The notes: generated from the sequence alone by a model not told the origin. Positions 9,246-18,843 are shown, counted from the first letter of the stretch. The stretch is DNA of 64,000 nt from Calothrix sp. HK-06 (GCF_001904745.1 NZ_MRCD01000044.1:1-64000); one strand, 5' to 3'. Made by a program: numbers and translations.

Positions 9246-11468
9246 GTGCGAATTCCGCTCGATTACTACCGTATATTAGGATTACCGTTGGCGGCAACAA
9301 GGGAGCAATTGCGGCAAGCTTATAATGACCGCATTGTCCAGCTACCACGACGGGAATATTCAATTGCAGCAACTACATCGCGAAAACAATTAGTTGAAGA
9401 AGCTTACGTGGTTTTATCTAATCCTTTAGAGCGCAAAGAATACGACAGGGTGTATTTAGCGTCTGCATATACTCAAAACGGTACCGATGTCGCTGTCGCT
9501 GTTGAGAACAGAGTTGCTCGAAACCCAAATTCTGATACTCAAAACCCAACTATAGATGTTAATGAAGACGAATTAGTCGGCGCCTTGCTGATTTTACAAG
9601 AGCTTGGAGAATACGAACAAGTTCTTAAACTTGGGCGCCCATACCTTGTTAACAGAAATAAAACAGATAATGAAAGTTTTGCCTCCGAACGTCCGGATGT
9701 AGTACTAACAGTAGCATTAGCCTGTTTAGAATTAGGACGCGAACAATGGCAGCAAGGAAACTATGAAAACGCAGCAATTTCTCTGGAGACAGGAGAAGAA
9801 TTGTTAGCAAAAGAAGGAATGTTCAATAGCGTTCGAGTTGAAATTCAAGCTGATTTAAATAGATTGCGTCCATATCGCATTCTCGAATTAGTTGCATTGC
9901 CACTTGACCATGCAGCAGAAAGGAAGCAAGGATTACAGCTATTACAGCAGGTTTTAGAAGAGCGTGGTGGTATAGACGGGTCGCTCAACGATGAGTCAGG
10001 ATTAAACGTTGATGATTTTTTACGCTTTGTTCAGCAGTTACGGCATCATTTAACCGTAGTTGAACAGCATCATCTATTTGAATCAGAAAGTAAACGTCCT
10101 TCAGCAGTTGCCACATATTTAGCTGTTTATGCTTTAATCGCACGTGGATTTACTCAGCGTCAACCAGCATTAATTAGGCAAGCAAAGCAAATGCTGTTGC
10201 GTTTGGGTAAACGGCAAGATGTTCACCTTGAGCAATCGTTATGTGCGCTACTTTTGGGACAAACAGAAGAAGCTACTAAGGCATTAGAATTAAGTCAAGA
10301 ATACGAAGCTTTGGCTTTTATTCGCGAACATTCTCAGTCTTCGCCAGATTTATTACCAGGACTGTGCTTATACGGTGAACGTTGGTTACAAAATGAAGTA
10401 TTTCCACATTTTCGTGATTTAGAAGACCAAGTAGCATCGCTCAAGGAATATTTTGCAGACCCTAACGTGCAAGCTTATTTAGAAGTTTTACCCAGTGATG
10501 CAGAAAATGTTGATGGTGACTGGCGTACTTCTACACTCAAGTCTCCTAATGGCACATCAAATACTACATCAAGTAATTATAATAATTCTACAGTTACGGC
10601 TCGACCTAATTATCGCGATAGGGTAACAGAAATTCCCAAGTCGGCGCCTGTGAATTACACTATATCAACCGATAACTACGATACTAGATTTAATCACGAG
10701 GTGCCTGTTACTTCCAGACCACAAGCGAACGGTCGTGTACCAAAAAATCAAAATAGCCAAATTGCGACAAGCACAGTTACGGCGCCAAAATCGAAAAGAC
10801 GTAGACATAAACCATCTAGTAATGTTAAGAATATTCCGAACGCGAACCAACGTGTGGCGCCAAGACATAGACAATCTCGTAATAAAAGTGCGAGTTTGTT
10901 GCTAAAAGTATTAGCTTCGGTCGCGGGTGTATTATTATTTTGGCTGTTAATTAGTACAACATTTAGCTGGTTAAAAAATATATTAATTCCAGCCCCAGCA
11001 TTACAAGGGAAACAGCTAGGAATAGAAATAAATGAACCACCTGTAGCGATTCCTACACCAGGTAGTCAACCGCAGTACCCAGAAGGAGATTTAACCAAAG
11101 AATCTGCAACACAAGTAGTTCAGAGTTGGTTATCAGCAAAATCAGCTTCTTTAGGTTCCAAGCATGATATAGATAGTTTGAACAAAATACTAACAGGTTC
11201 AGCATTATCATACTGGAGAGGTATTGCTTTGCAAGTCAAATCAAGCAATAAGTATCGACAGTACGAACATACAGTATCAAACGTATCTGTTAAACCAGAT
11301 GTTAATAATAAAAACCACGCAACGGTAGAAGCAACAGTAGTAGAAAATACGACTTACTACGAAAACGGAGAAAAGAAGGAACCAGAAAAAGATAAAGTCA
11401 GAGTTAGATACGAAGTAGTGCGTGTAGACAACGGATGGCGTATTCGTGATATCGCTTTGGTTAACTAA
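9246..11468 (+). CDS. zipN: ARC6/Ftn2 (ZipN) cell division protein
   Basis: A 740-residue bacterial ancestor of plant ARC6, a membrane protein that tethers and organises the FtsZ ring. It starts at a GTG (9246) with MRIPLDYYRILGLP, matching known homologues. The N-terminal J-like domain (about 5-70) lacks the HPD motif, as is normal for this family. A long helical middle region follows, then a basic Ser/Asn-rich linker (about 470-555), one transmembrane helix (LLLKVLASVAGVLLFWLLI, about 560-580) and the C-terminal IMS domain (about 625-740). Also called ftn2 in Synechococcus. No division partner is adjacent. Confidence 0.95.
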   Translation: MRIPLDYYRILGLPLAATREQLRQAYNDRIVQLPRREYSIAATTSRKQLVEEAYVVLSNPLERKEYDRVYLASAYTQNGTDVAVAVENRVARNPNSDTQNPTIDVNEDELVGALLILQELGEYEQVLKLGRPYLVNRNKTDNESFASERPDVVLTVALACLELGREQWQQGNYENAAISLETGEELLAKEGMFNSVRVEIQADLNRLRPYRILELVALPLDHAAERKQGLQLLQQVLEERGGIDGSLNDESGLNVDDFLRFVQQLRHHLTVVEQHHLFESESKRPSAVATYLAVYALIARGFTQRQPALIRQAKQMLLRLGKRQDVHLEQSLCALLLGQTEEATKALELSQEYEALAFIREHSQSSPDLLPGLCLYGERWLQNEVFPHFRDLEDQVASLKEYFADPNVQAYLEVLPSDAENVDGDWRTSTLKSPNGTSNTTSSNYNNSTVTARPNYRDRVTEIPKSAPVNYTISTDNYDTRFNHEVPVTSRPQANGRVPKNQNSQIATSTVTAPKSKRRRHKPSSNVKNIPNANQRVAPRHRQSRNKSASLLLKVLASVAGVLLFWLLISTTFSWLKNILIPAPALQGKQLGIEINEPPVAIPTPGSQPQYPEGDLTKESATQVVQSWLSAKSASLGSKHDIDSLNKILTGSALSYWRGIALQVKSSNKYRQYEHTVSNVSVKPDVNNKNHATVEATVVENTTYYENGEKKEPEKDKVRVRYEVVRVDNGWRIRDIALVN

Positions 11469-11568
11469 CTTTTACTTAATTAAGGTAACTTGGTATTGGA
11501 TTGCATTAACGTTGGGAAGAAAATAAATTCTACGGTTCCCAACTAGCCATTACAAGCAAATTAATTTA

Positions 11569-12546
11569 ATGACTGACACTTTATTTCAAGCTTACACACC
11601 TTTAATTATCTGGATAGGGTTAGGGTTACTGGTATGTCGCTTACTACCTAAGTCTTTCTCAAAGATATTAGGTCGTGGTCTTTACTGGGTTGGAGTCCCT
11701 CTAGAACTTATTGCGTTGTCTCGTCAGGGTACCCAAAAGCAGTATCAAGCAATTGATACTTCCGTATTGGCGCCAGTAATAACCGTTGGTACATTAATAA
11801 TTGGTTTACTGGTGACACTATCAGTTATATGGATATGGAAATTATTAGCCAACCAGCAAGAGTCTGAACACGACTCAAAAATACAACCATTGAGTCGAGT
11901 CAGCGAGGGGAGTTTTCTTCTCGCTGCTGTTTTAGGTAATACTGGTTTCGTTGGACTGGCAATTGCACCTTCGTTAGTCGATGCCAATGCATTAAATTTA
12001 GCAGTAATATTCAGTATTACCCACAATGTTATTGGTCCATTTGGTTTAGGAGTATGGATTGCTAGTTACTATAGCCACACTCAGCAACAAAATAACTTTT
12101 TAACGCAACTACGGGATATTTTAACAGTACCTCCGTTATGGGCATTTATATTTGGATACTTTACGCGCTCTTTAAAACTACCAGATGCTGTTGAAATAGG
12201 ACTTCAACAATCAATTGGCATCGTTATTGCATGTGCTTTTTTACTCATCGGAATTAGACTCGCTCAACTACAAGGATGGAAAAGCCTTAAATTAGCCCTT
12301 ATTCCGGCTACTTTGCGAGTTATTATAATACCTTTACTAGTTGGAATTTTTACTAAATTTGTACTTAAGCTGCCTGCTTCATCAAGCTTGGCAATGGTAC
12401 TGATGTCAGGAATGCCATCAGCATTTTTGGGTTTAATTCTGGCAGAAGAATATAATTTAGACCGTGATTTAATTGCTAGCAGTATTTTTGTATCAACAAT
12501 ATTGTTGCTTTTTGTATTGCCATTATGGATTTTTATATTTGGATAA
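11569..12546 (+). CDS. AEC (auxin efflux carrier) family transporter
   Basis: A 325-residue membrane protein with about ten hydrophobic helices and the AEC-fold pattern: GNTGFVGLAIAPSLV near residue 125, and MSGMPSAFLGLILAEEYNLD near 280-300, a region typical of AEC permeases. The substrate is unknown; bacterial members move malate, malonate or other small anions. It starts 100 bases after zipN on the same strand. Encoded alone otherwise. Confidence 0.88.
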   Translation: MTDTLFQAYTPLIIWIGLGLLVCRLLPKSFSKILGRGLYWVGVPLELIALSRQGTQKQYQAIDTSVLAPVITVGTLIIGLLVTLSVIWIWKLLANQQESEHDSKIQPLSRVSEGSFLLAAVLGNTGFVGLAIAPSLVDANALNLAVIFSITHNVIGPFGLGVWIASYYSHTQQQNNFLTQLRDILTVPPLWAFIFGYFTRSLKLPDAVEIGLQQSIGIVIACAFLLIGIRLAQLQGWKSLKLALIPATLRVIIIPLLVGIFTKFVLKLPASSSLAMVLMSGMPSAFLGLILAEEYNLDRDLIASSIFVSTILLLFVLPLWIFIFG

Positions 12547-12558
12547 GCTTTTGTGCAA

Positions 12559-12770
12559 GTGGCGAAATTTGGTACTACTGGTGTGCGTTAACCAGTAGTA
12601 CTCTTAAATAACAATTTTAATAGTTTAAATCTATACCATTACTAAAAATGAAAAGCCGAGTTTGACTCAATATAAGTACTGAATTTTCGCAAATGGGTCA
12701 TTAAATAATACTAGTATAGAACTTTGAGTGGCGGAATTTGGTACAAAGGCGTGAGTTAACCAGTAGTACT
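12559..12770. repeat. two copies of a GTGGCG...GTTAACCAGTAGTACT element
   Basis: Copies at 12559-12602 and 12728-12770 share GTGGCG(A/G)AATTTGGTAC, then GTTAACCAGTAGTACT. A third copy, with a partial inverted partner, is at 58864-58965 beside a broken kinase gene. Within each copy GGTACTACTGG and CCAGTAGTACT can pair. The rest of 12547-13065 also holds GGCGCC sites and a diverged repeat at 12819. Confidence 0.75.
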
Positions 12771-12818
12771 GCTCACCCCATCGGATGTGATTACAACTTG
12801 TTAAACGAATTGTTCTTC

Positions 12819-12850
12819 AATTAGCGCGCGAGTTCCAACAAGAAATTGCA
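12819..12850. repeat. diverged direct repeat, copy 1 (partner at 13606)
   Basis: GCGCGAGTTCCAACAAG and AAATTGCATTTTA here match CCGCGAGTTTCAGCAAG and AAACTGCATTTTA at 13606-13638, with weaker similarity continuing for about 100 bases in both places (for example AGTGCTTAAGAATTTAAGTATTT against AGTACTTGAGTATTT). The two copies bracket the small-gene pair at 13066-13563. Confidence 0.55.
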
Positions 12851-13065
12851 TTTTAAAGTAATCACTTAAATAAAAAATACTATTCGTCTCGTTTTTATAA
12901 AACGACTATTCCATGCTGGGAAAATTTGGCGCCAAATTTAAATAGTGCTTAAGAATTTAAGTATTTAGGCATTTACATATCAATGCTGTTTAATAATCAA
13001 TGAATTGCGGCGCCAGGTTCAATTAATACAGATTGCCTTTATATTGCTAACCGAGGTTATATTCA

Positions 13066-13203
13066 ATGAATAATTTTTTTGACATAGCAATAAAGTTTAT
13101 TGAGATAGAAAATCTAGATATATATACTACTCATAGAGAGAGGCTAGATTCAACAGTTGTCTACTACCTCAAGGGTGAATTTTATGAAGCAAGCTTAATA
13201 TAA
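13066..13203 (+). CDS. possible 45-residue small protein
   Basis: An ATG preceded by GAGG at good spacing opens a 45-codon frame beginning MNNFFDIAIKFIEIENLD and ending YEASLI. Composition is mixed and protein-like, not low complexity. It ends 39 bases before the next small gene in the same direction, which suggests a two-gene unit. No family recognised and no membrane segment. Support is only the ribosome site, composition and position. Confidence 0.4.
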   Translation: MNNFFDIAIKFIEIENLDIYTTHRERLDSTVVYYLKGEFYEASLI

Positions 13204-13242
13204 ACTGCTTTGTACGTAACAATACTTCACATACATAAAACG

Positions 13243-13563
13243 ATGAAAGATATTATTCGATTTGGAAAACAGCTACTGTCGATGTTTTTAGTGCTGGTTG
13301 CAAGTAGTGTAATATTTTTGTCATTTCCTACTGGAACTGCTCCTTTATCAATAGATAGAGATACTATTAATAAAGAAGAAAATCAAATATTAAAATCAGA
13401 TAAGCCTGTTAAAGCATCAAAGCCCGATGAACCTACTGTAATTTTGACACCACAAGAGGCTGTAAGACAAGCAAATACTTCTGCTAAAAAACGAGAATCT
13501 TTTTCTAAAGGTTTTTTTAGTGAATCAAAGACTAGCAAAGAAACGGCGCCCTCTTCAAAGTAA
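13243..13563 (+). CDS. small exported or membrane-anchored hypothetical protein
   Basis: From the ATG at 13243, 106 residues. A basic start (MKDIIRFGK) leads to one hydrophobic segment (LLSMFLVLVASSVIFLSF, about 10-27), followed by a hydrophilic Lys/Ser/Glu-rich tail. This looks like a signal anchor or uncleaved signal peptide with a disordered periplasmic tail. A TTG 11 codons upstream is less likely. No family recognised. It follows a possible 45-residue gene. Confidence 0.5.
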   Translation: MKDIIRFGKQLLSMFLVLVASSVIFLSFPTGTAPLSIDRDTINKEENQILKSDKPVKASKPDEPTVILTPQEAVRQANTSAKKRESFSKGFFSESKTSKETAPSSK

Positions 13564-14020
13564 ATTCAACATGGTAAGTGGTATGGTAGGCACCACCCAC
13601 TTCTCGCGTGCCGCGAGTTTCAGCAAGAAACTGCATTTTAGCCCAAACCCCGTTGATTGGGCAGCTTTTACGCTAATTGGAGAAGCTAATTGATTTATAG
13701 TACTTGAGTATTTGTGGGTAGGCGCCGTTTCAATCCATGACTGGGCGTTCATATCCGTTCGTAAATGTCCAAATAAGGTAGTGGTAATTCTTATTACAGA
13801 TTTTTTGAGACACTGCGTGAACGGTTCAACGACAGTGGGAAAAATCGTTTTCATCCTTAACCGACGCTTGAGACTGGCTAACCTCATTGAGTCTTGACCT
13901 GTAAGCGGACTAAAAAGGTTCTATCCCTAACGCAGAAGGAACAGTTCTACGTTGAGTCTGGACATAACCCGGAATTATTAGAATTGCTCCTAATTACCCC
14001 GTTTTCCCGTTACGCCACTA
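13564..14020. other. gap with diverged repeat, copy 2
   Basis: Holds the second copy of the repeat described at 12819 (13606-13638). A minus-strand frame of 110 codons (13555-13887) crosses it, but its translation is basic, lacks a recognised family and overlaps the repeat, so it is not called. No other feature recognised. Confidence 0.45.
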
Positions 14021-15436
14021 CTAGATAATTTCATCAACTACGACGCGACGAATAATTTCGGTGACATCCGCTGCCATACGCGCGTCAACTTCAACCAAGG
14101 TACGGGGTGGTTGCACTGCTGCTCGTAATGTCATTGCTAGGGTTTTGAATTTACCAGGTTGGTTTGCGTTACTGTTACGTTCATCGATGAATTCTACGAG
14201 CACAACGTAAGTAATTTCGTGTGAAGTTCTACTTTCGCTAAAACCATTACCTAATTTTGAGATAATGACCCCAGAAGTAATAACATTTTCTAGTCCAAGA
14301 GTTTCTATTGCCACATCTATATATCTTGCTCTGTCGTTACCCATTGCTTGAACTATAGATTTTAAACTTTGCCATTGGGCGCCGGGTAAACGTGCATCTC
14401 CAGGTAAATGCCAATGCCATCCTAACATTGAGATTAACCGCGTCAAATCGTATGCTGATAATAAATTTTGACCATCAAGTGGGGCGCCGGGTGAAGTGAG
14501 TATTTGTTTGCCTGAGACTCTATCGAATAGTTTTGGTTGTCTAATAAATGCATTTTCACCATATCCACCCCGAAAACTAAGCTGTTGATTCCCTGTAATA
14601 TTTTTAACCCATGTTTCTAACGCTGTTGGAGTTTGAAACAGTTTTAAGCAAGCTGCTCCGGCATTTGAGGAAGTAATTTTGCCTCGGTAGCTAATAATAT
14701 CTAAAGCGATATCAGTAAATTTGTTTTGTAATTCATTTACATAGCAGTTCGCAATATCAACTCCAGGCGCCTTAGTGTTAGCATCGCAAACTGTGTTTAG
14801 AATTGGAATAATCTTGCTAGCGCTCCAGAACTGACGTTCTTCAAGAGCATTTTTTCCCAACCACCGAGTTTTTATTTCCTCATTCGCAAAATTACCAATA
14901 CAAATACAAGCTTCTTTAATATCCGCATGAAGAAAGTTTAAACCTTGACTATCTATATTCGGAATTACTCCTCGTTTCGGATACGGTGTATAAGTTGATG
15001 GCAAAGCTTGAGGTTCATGCTTAGTTGTTAACCTTTCTGCATACTCAGCAATTTCTGTAATGTACTTAGAGTTTTGTATACCTCGATGTAAAAAAGCAAC
15101 TTCCCCTTCAGGGGGTCGGGTAGCTTTCGCAATATCAAGTAAATTTTGGAAAGTTTGCGTGCGGTTACTAGTTACCATTCCTAGAACAGAAGGTAACTGC
15201 TTTTTGGTTAAAAGATTTTGAGCAAAGTTTCTATCGTATTGAGGAAAGGGAATACCAACAGCATCACAAAAGCTTTTAATCGCATTCCTAGTTCTTGGGC
15301 CAAAGTCACCATCAACAAACTTTCCACCCGGATATAAACCTAAAGCTCGTAATTTCATTTGAATTTGTGCAACTAGCTGATTATCAGCTTTTACTTGCTC
15401 TTCACTAAGACGGGAAGTTATATTTTCTAGTTTCAT
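14021..15436 (-). CDS. peptidoglycan-binding domain + serine beta-lactamase/DD-peptidase-like hydrolase
   Basis: A 471-residue protein. Residues about 20-75 form a PG_binding_1 domain (LRALGLYPGG...DGDFGPRTRNAIKSF). The rest carries the three motifs of the serine beta-lactamase/penicillin-binding fold in the right order and spacing: SASK at 205-208 (SxxK, nucleophile Ser205), SSN at 256-258 (SxN) and KLG at 394-396 (KTG position). It could be a DD-peptidase, esterase or amidohydrolase acting on cell wall. No signal peptide is visible, which is odd for a cell-wall enzyme. It is divergent from a Uma2 gene; a second PG-binding enzyme lies 1.4 kb away at 16821. Assignment rests on motifs, not on overall similarity. 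Confidence 0.72.
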   Translation of the reverse strand: MKLENITSRLSEEQVKADNQLVAQIQMKLRALGLYPGGKFVDGDFGPRTRNAIKSFCDAVGIPFPQYDRNFAQNLLTKKQLPSVLGMVTSNRTQTFQNLLDIAKATRPPEGEVAFLHRGIQNSKYITEIAEYAERLTTKHEPQALPSTYTPYPKRGVIPNIDSQGLNFLHADIKEACICIGNFANEEIKTRWLGKNALEERQFWSASKIIPILNTVCDANTKAPGVDIANCYVNELQNKFTDIALDIISYRGKITSSNAGAACLKLFQTPTALETWVKNITGNQQLSFRGGYGENAFIRQPKLFDRVSGKQILTSPGAPLDGQNLLSAYDLTRLISMLGWHWHLPGDARLPGAQWQSLKSIVQAMGNDRARYIDVAIETLGLENVITSGVIISKLGNGFSESRTSHEITYVVLVEFIDERNSNANQPGKFKTLAMTLRAAVQPPRTLVEVDARMAADVTEIIRRVVVDEII

Positions 15437-15499
15437 ACTATATGTGTTTATGTATAAATTTTCCTAATTATACAAGTTTACAGTTAACCATTACGGAAA

Positions 15500-15534
15500 A
15501 ATTCCCCCAACCCCCCCTTATCAAGGGGGGCTTT
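15500..15534. repeat. CCCCCTTA-family palindrome
   Basis: AATTCCCCCAACCCCCCC then TTATCAAGGGGGGCTTT: a short member of the CCCCCTTAATAAGGGGGG family. The remaining bases of 15437-15878 show no gene; they should contain the promoters of the divergent hydrolase and Uma2 genes. Confidence 0.7.
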
Positions 15535-15878
15535 AGATTACCTTTTTCAATGTAAAAATAATTACTCTGTTCTCCAGTTACCCCCGAATTCGCGTTCTTG
15601 TTAGGGGGATCAAATCGATAGAAAACCCACCATTTAACGGCAGAAATGAATACTTTACTAGTGACAGTAAAATATCTGTCACAAATGTACTTTTTAGTAT
15701 TTAAGTTTTATAACAGTATTTTATTACTATTTTAATACCCATAAATTATGACGACGTGCATTTGCTTTCCAATCACACAGTTCGATGCTGTTCTAAGTTT
15801 CTTAACAAACAGGCGCCAGTTTATAGCAAATAGTATAATAGTACAAAAGTTTTCAAAATATTGTAATCGGGTGGCGCC

Positions 15879-16683
15879 ATGACCACTGTGGATATTATGA
15901 CACCTCAAACCGCTGAAGTAGCACAATTAGAAACGCAATCACCGGAAGAAGAGTGGCAACCACCGATGCCACCTACAGATTTAATATTTGATGACGGAGA
16001 ACCCTTGGAAAGTAGTCGTCACCGCGTCACAATGTACGCGCTAATTCGTTCTTATCGGCACCATTGTGCAGGACGAAATAACTTTTTTGTTGGCGGCAAT
16101 ATGTTTGTTTACTATAGCAGTCAGCAAGTTAAAAACAAAGAATTTAAAGGCCCTGACTTTTTTATTGTTTTAGATGTGCCACCTGACCCAGCACGTCAAG
16201 GTTGGGTTGTTTGGGAAGAAAACGGACGTTATCCTGACATGATTGTTGAGTTACTTTCTGATAGTACAGAAGTAAATTACCTAGGAGAAAAAAGCGCTGT
16301 ACGAAAAAGTCTTTAAAGCTAAAGATTATTTTGTATTTCATCCCTTCAAGGTCAAATCACTACAAGGATGGCGCCTTGATAGCTACAAAGGCTACCAACC
16401 AATCGAAGAAGATTCGCGAGGATGGTTGTGGTGCGAGAGTTTACGTCTTTGGTTAGGGACTTGGAAAGGTGTTATTGAAGATGATGACGCGGTTTGGCTA
16501 AGGTTTTACCACGAAGCCGGAAATCTGGTTTTATTGCCAGAAGAAGCTGAACAGCAACGCGCTAATGCCGAACGGCAGGCAAGATTAGATGCGGTATCTC
16601 AGTTGCTACAAATGGGATTAAGCGTCGAACAAGTTGCACAGGCACTTTCATTAACTGTCCAAGAAGTTGAGGCAGTTAGGTAA
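15879..16683 (+). pseudogene. Uma2 family (DUF820) endonuclease, frameshifted
   Basis: Uma2 proteins have a PD-(D/E)XK-like nuclease fold and occur in dozens of paralogues in cyanobacteria. The first frame (15879-16316) gives the N-terminal part, including GPDFFIVLDVPPDP and YPDMIVELLSDST, then breaks. The natural continuation, YEKVFKAKDYFVFHP through the AE-rich coiled C-terminal tail, is in another frame up to 16683. The break lies in the six-A run at 16288-16293: with five A residues the frame reads GEKALYEKVF, exactly as expected. Either a homopolymer indel has inactivated the gene or this is a sequencing error; slippage during transcription could also restore some product. Confidence 0.85.
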
Positions 16684-16694
16684 AATATCTCTTT

Positions 16695-16727
16695 AGAAAC
16701 CAGGCTTTTTAAAGAAGCCTGGTTTCT
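16695..16727. repeat. AGAAACC-family hairpin after Uma2
   Basis: AGAAACCAGGCTT and AAGCCTGGTTTCT form a 13-base-pair stem with a short T/A loop, just past the Uma2 stop codon. It may double as a 3' hairpin. Confidence 0.85.
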
Positions 16728-16820
16728 TGGTCTGTATTTTCCGAAATAATTTAGGCGGTGCATGTAGTTAAAACCACAAGAAAATTCCAACGAAAAAGAT
16801 TATTATTGCGGAGAAACTAC

Positions 16821-17954
16821 ATGCCAGCTTTATCAACTCCTATTCAAAATTTAATAACTAACGCGCGTTTTACTGTTGCCGAAATGGTTGAGTTAGAAAG
16901 ACGCATTAAAGCAGGGCAAACAAATAGGCAAGAAGCGGAAGTAATAGCAACTCGTTACGCTGACACAATAGAACCAGGTGTAGGTAGCTGGTTAAATAAA
17001 CTTTTAAAATCTCTTGGTAGCAACGTTACAGTTGCACAACCAATTGCTAATCTTGCTAGCGATACCGATTTACTTAATGGCAATATTAGTTTACCCGACT
17101 CAGGACGTAATCATCCCTCTGTTCGTAATATTCAACGCTCGCTAATTGCTTTAGCCAGCCGTACTAGTAAATTAAACTACATGTTACCTGAGTTTGGCGC
17201 CGATGGTGACTATGGTGATGAAACAATTAAAGCTGTAAGGGCATTTCAACAAGGTAATGCATTACTTGTTGATGGTAAAGTTGGCGCCAAAACAGCAAAA
17301 GCTATTGATGCAGCACTTCGTAAAACTGATGTACCAGGAATTACAGGCGCCAGTCCCAAAGATTTAGTAAATGCAGCAATTGAACTTTCCACAGGCGAAG
17401 TAGCAAAATTTTATGGTGTACCTCAACCTTGGATAAACATCGACCCCAGACATAACGTACCTACCAACAAACCCTTTGATTTTCTCAAAGACCGTTGGAA
17501 ATGCAACTTATTCGGTGGAAATGTTTTGCGTAAAGGTGGTTACGAACCTCCTTATTACAAAGACAACACCAACGACGGTAAAGGTGAATACCCCAACGCG
17601 AACCAATGGTTTAGATGGACAGATAAATACGCTGCTGCAAATAACAACCCCGTTCGTTTCGTATTAATAGACGAAATTAAACCAACATCATTAACCGAAG
17701 CACAACTTTCGACACGACTTAAACAACTATTTGCAAAAATTCAACCCGGTGACTTCTTAATGGTTGACCACCAAGGTAGCGGAGTTCAAGACGGTGGACA
17801 CACGCGCGTTGCAACCAAGAATAATTTCGCTAGCTCCGGTACAATTTCCTTTGCACAAGCAAGCTTTGATAGCTCGTTAATTCGCGAAGAAAGTATTGAA
17901 GCTCTTTTCGCAGAAGAAGCTATTTGGCTAATGCGTCCTAACACCAAAATGTAA
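16821..17954 (+). CDS. peptidoglycan-binding domain protein with NlpC/P60- or CHAP-like C-terminal domain
   Basis: From the ATG at 16821, preceded by GGAG at 7 bases, 377 residues. Residues about 95-165 form a PG_binding_1 domain (HPSVRNIQRSL ... FGADGDYGDETIKAVRAFQ ... VDGKVGAKTAKAI). The C-terminal domain has a candidate catalytic Cys228 in WKCNLFGGNVLRKGGY and His327 in GGHTRV, with GDFLMVDH before it, the layout of papain-like NlpC/P60 or CHAP cell-wall peptidases. No signal peptide, so export would need lysis or a dedicated system. An alternative GTG 21 codons upstream adds only a basic tail. Paired in theme with the PG-binding hydrolase at 14021. Confidence 0.75.
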   Translation: MPALSTPIQNLITNARFTVAEMVELERRIKAGQTNRQEAEVIATRYADTIEPGVGSWLNKLLKSLGSNVTVAQPIANLASDTDLLNGNISLPDSGRNHPSVRNIQRSLIALASRTSKLNYMLPEFGADGDYGDETIKAVRAFQQGNALLVDGKVGAKTAKAIDAALRKTDVPGITGASPKDLVNAAIELSTGEVAKFYGVPQPWINIDPRHNVPTNKPFDFLKDRWKCNLFGGNVLRKGGYEPPYYKDNTNDGKGEYPNANQWFRWTDKYAAANNNPVRFVLIDEIKPTSLTEAQLSTRLKQLFAKIQPGDFLMVDHQGSGVQDGGHTRVATKNNFASSGTISFAQASFDSSLIREESIEALFAEEAIWLMRPNTKM

Positions 17955-18030
17955 ATTACAGTGTCATACTGAACGCAGTGAAGTATCTAAAATCAGTATC
18001 GACATCTCAAAATGTATTTATATATGAAAA

Positions 18031-18058
18031 AAAACCTGCATTTAAGCAGGCTTTTTTA
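18031..18058 (+). terminator. Rho-independent terminator
   Basis: Stem CCTGC/GCAGG with loop ATTTAA, an A run before and CTTTTTT after, 80 bases past the stop of the PG-binding protein gene. Confidence 0.75.
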
Positions 18059-18338
18059 TAGCAATCCAAAAAAGCAACCATCTGTAACTGTGACTAAATT
18101 TACAAAATTTTTGTGAATTGTATACTTTCTAAGTGGCGCCTTTTAATATTTGATACTTGTATTATCAGGAAAAATAAAGTATTGTTTGTTCTTAATAAAT
18201 AAGCTTAGTGTTACCTTTTTGACATAATCGTTTAATCACAGCTTTGCTTCAAATATTTAATGCAGGTCTAAGTCGTAGCGCATGTCATTTCTCAAAGAAA
18301 GATAGGCTAGACGCCGTTTTTTATTCTTCTTCTCTGTG

Positions 18339-18364
18339 TAGAGACGCGATTTATCGTGTCTCTA
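18339..18364. repeat. TAGAGACG-family palindrome
   Basis: TAGAGACGCGATT and its near-inverse AATCG(T)GTCTCTA pattern. Lies in the 889-base gap 17955-18843, which also holds a terminator, a GGCGCC site and, just before the DUF4912 gene, a probable long leader with an ACCCC/GGGGT hairpin near 18575-18612. A 67-codon frame at 18244-18447 spans this repeat and is not called. Confidence 0.75.
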
Positions 18365-18843
18365 CATGTCTCTGTGGTAATAAGAAAAACATTGTGGATT
18401 GCACATCTGGGACTTTGTGCCACATCAATTTGCACCCTCAAAATTAAATGTTATGGTTCCATGACATGATTTTGAAGATTTGAAGGCTGGGAAAGCTTGT
18501 AATTACGTTGAATGTTACAAAATGATGACATATTGCTCCCCGAAAGCGTGTAAATTCGTTGAAAGCTGAAAAAATACCCTTTGAGACCCCTTGATCCCTA
18601 GTGGGGGTGATTGGTTAATATTCATTAACATAAAGACTTGTTTCGCTCCTAGTGAATACCCGTAGGAGAAAAGCAAGTTGTAAAAGGTAGATTAATTCAA
18701 ATAAAAGCACGTTTCTTAAGCTATAAGTTTAGCAAATAAGAACGTTAATTTTTGATTATGTGAATAACATTTATGCTCATTAGTTGAATTAGCCAGGGGA
18801 AGTAAAACTTAAAAATCTTAGGAAAAAACTGGAGTTAATATTC

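Noticed and set aside
13555-13887. 110-codon minus-strand frame
   Set aside because: Lies over a diverged repeat, basic low-similarity translation, no start signal.
18244-18447. 67-codon plus-strand frame
   Set aside because: Spans a TAGAGACG palindrome and CTCTGTGG-type repeat; no ribosome site.
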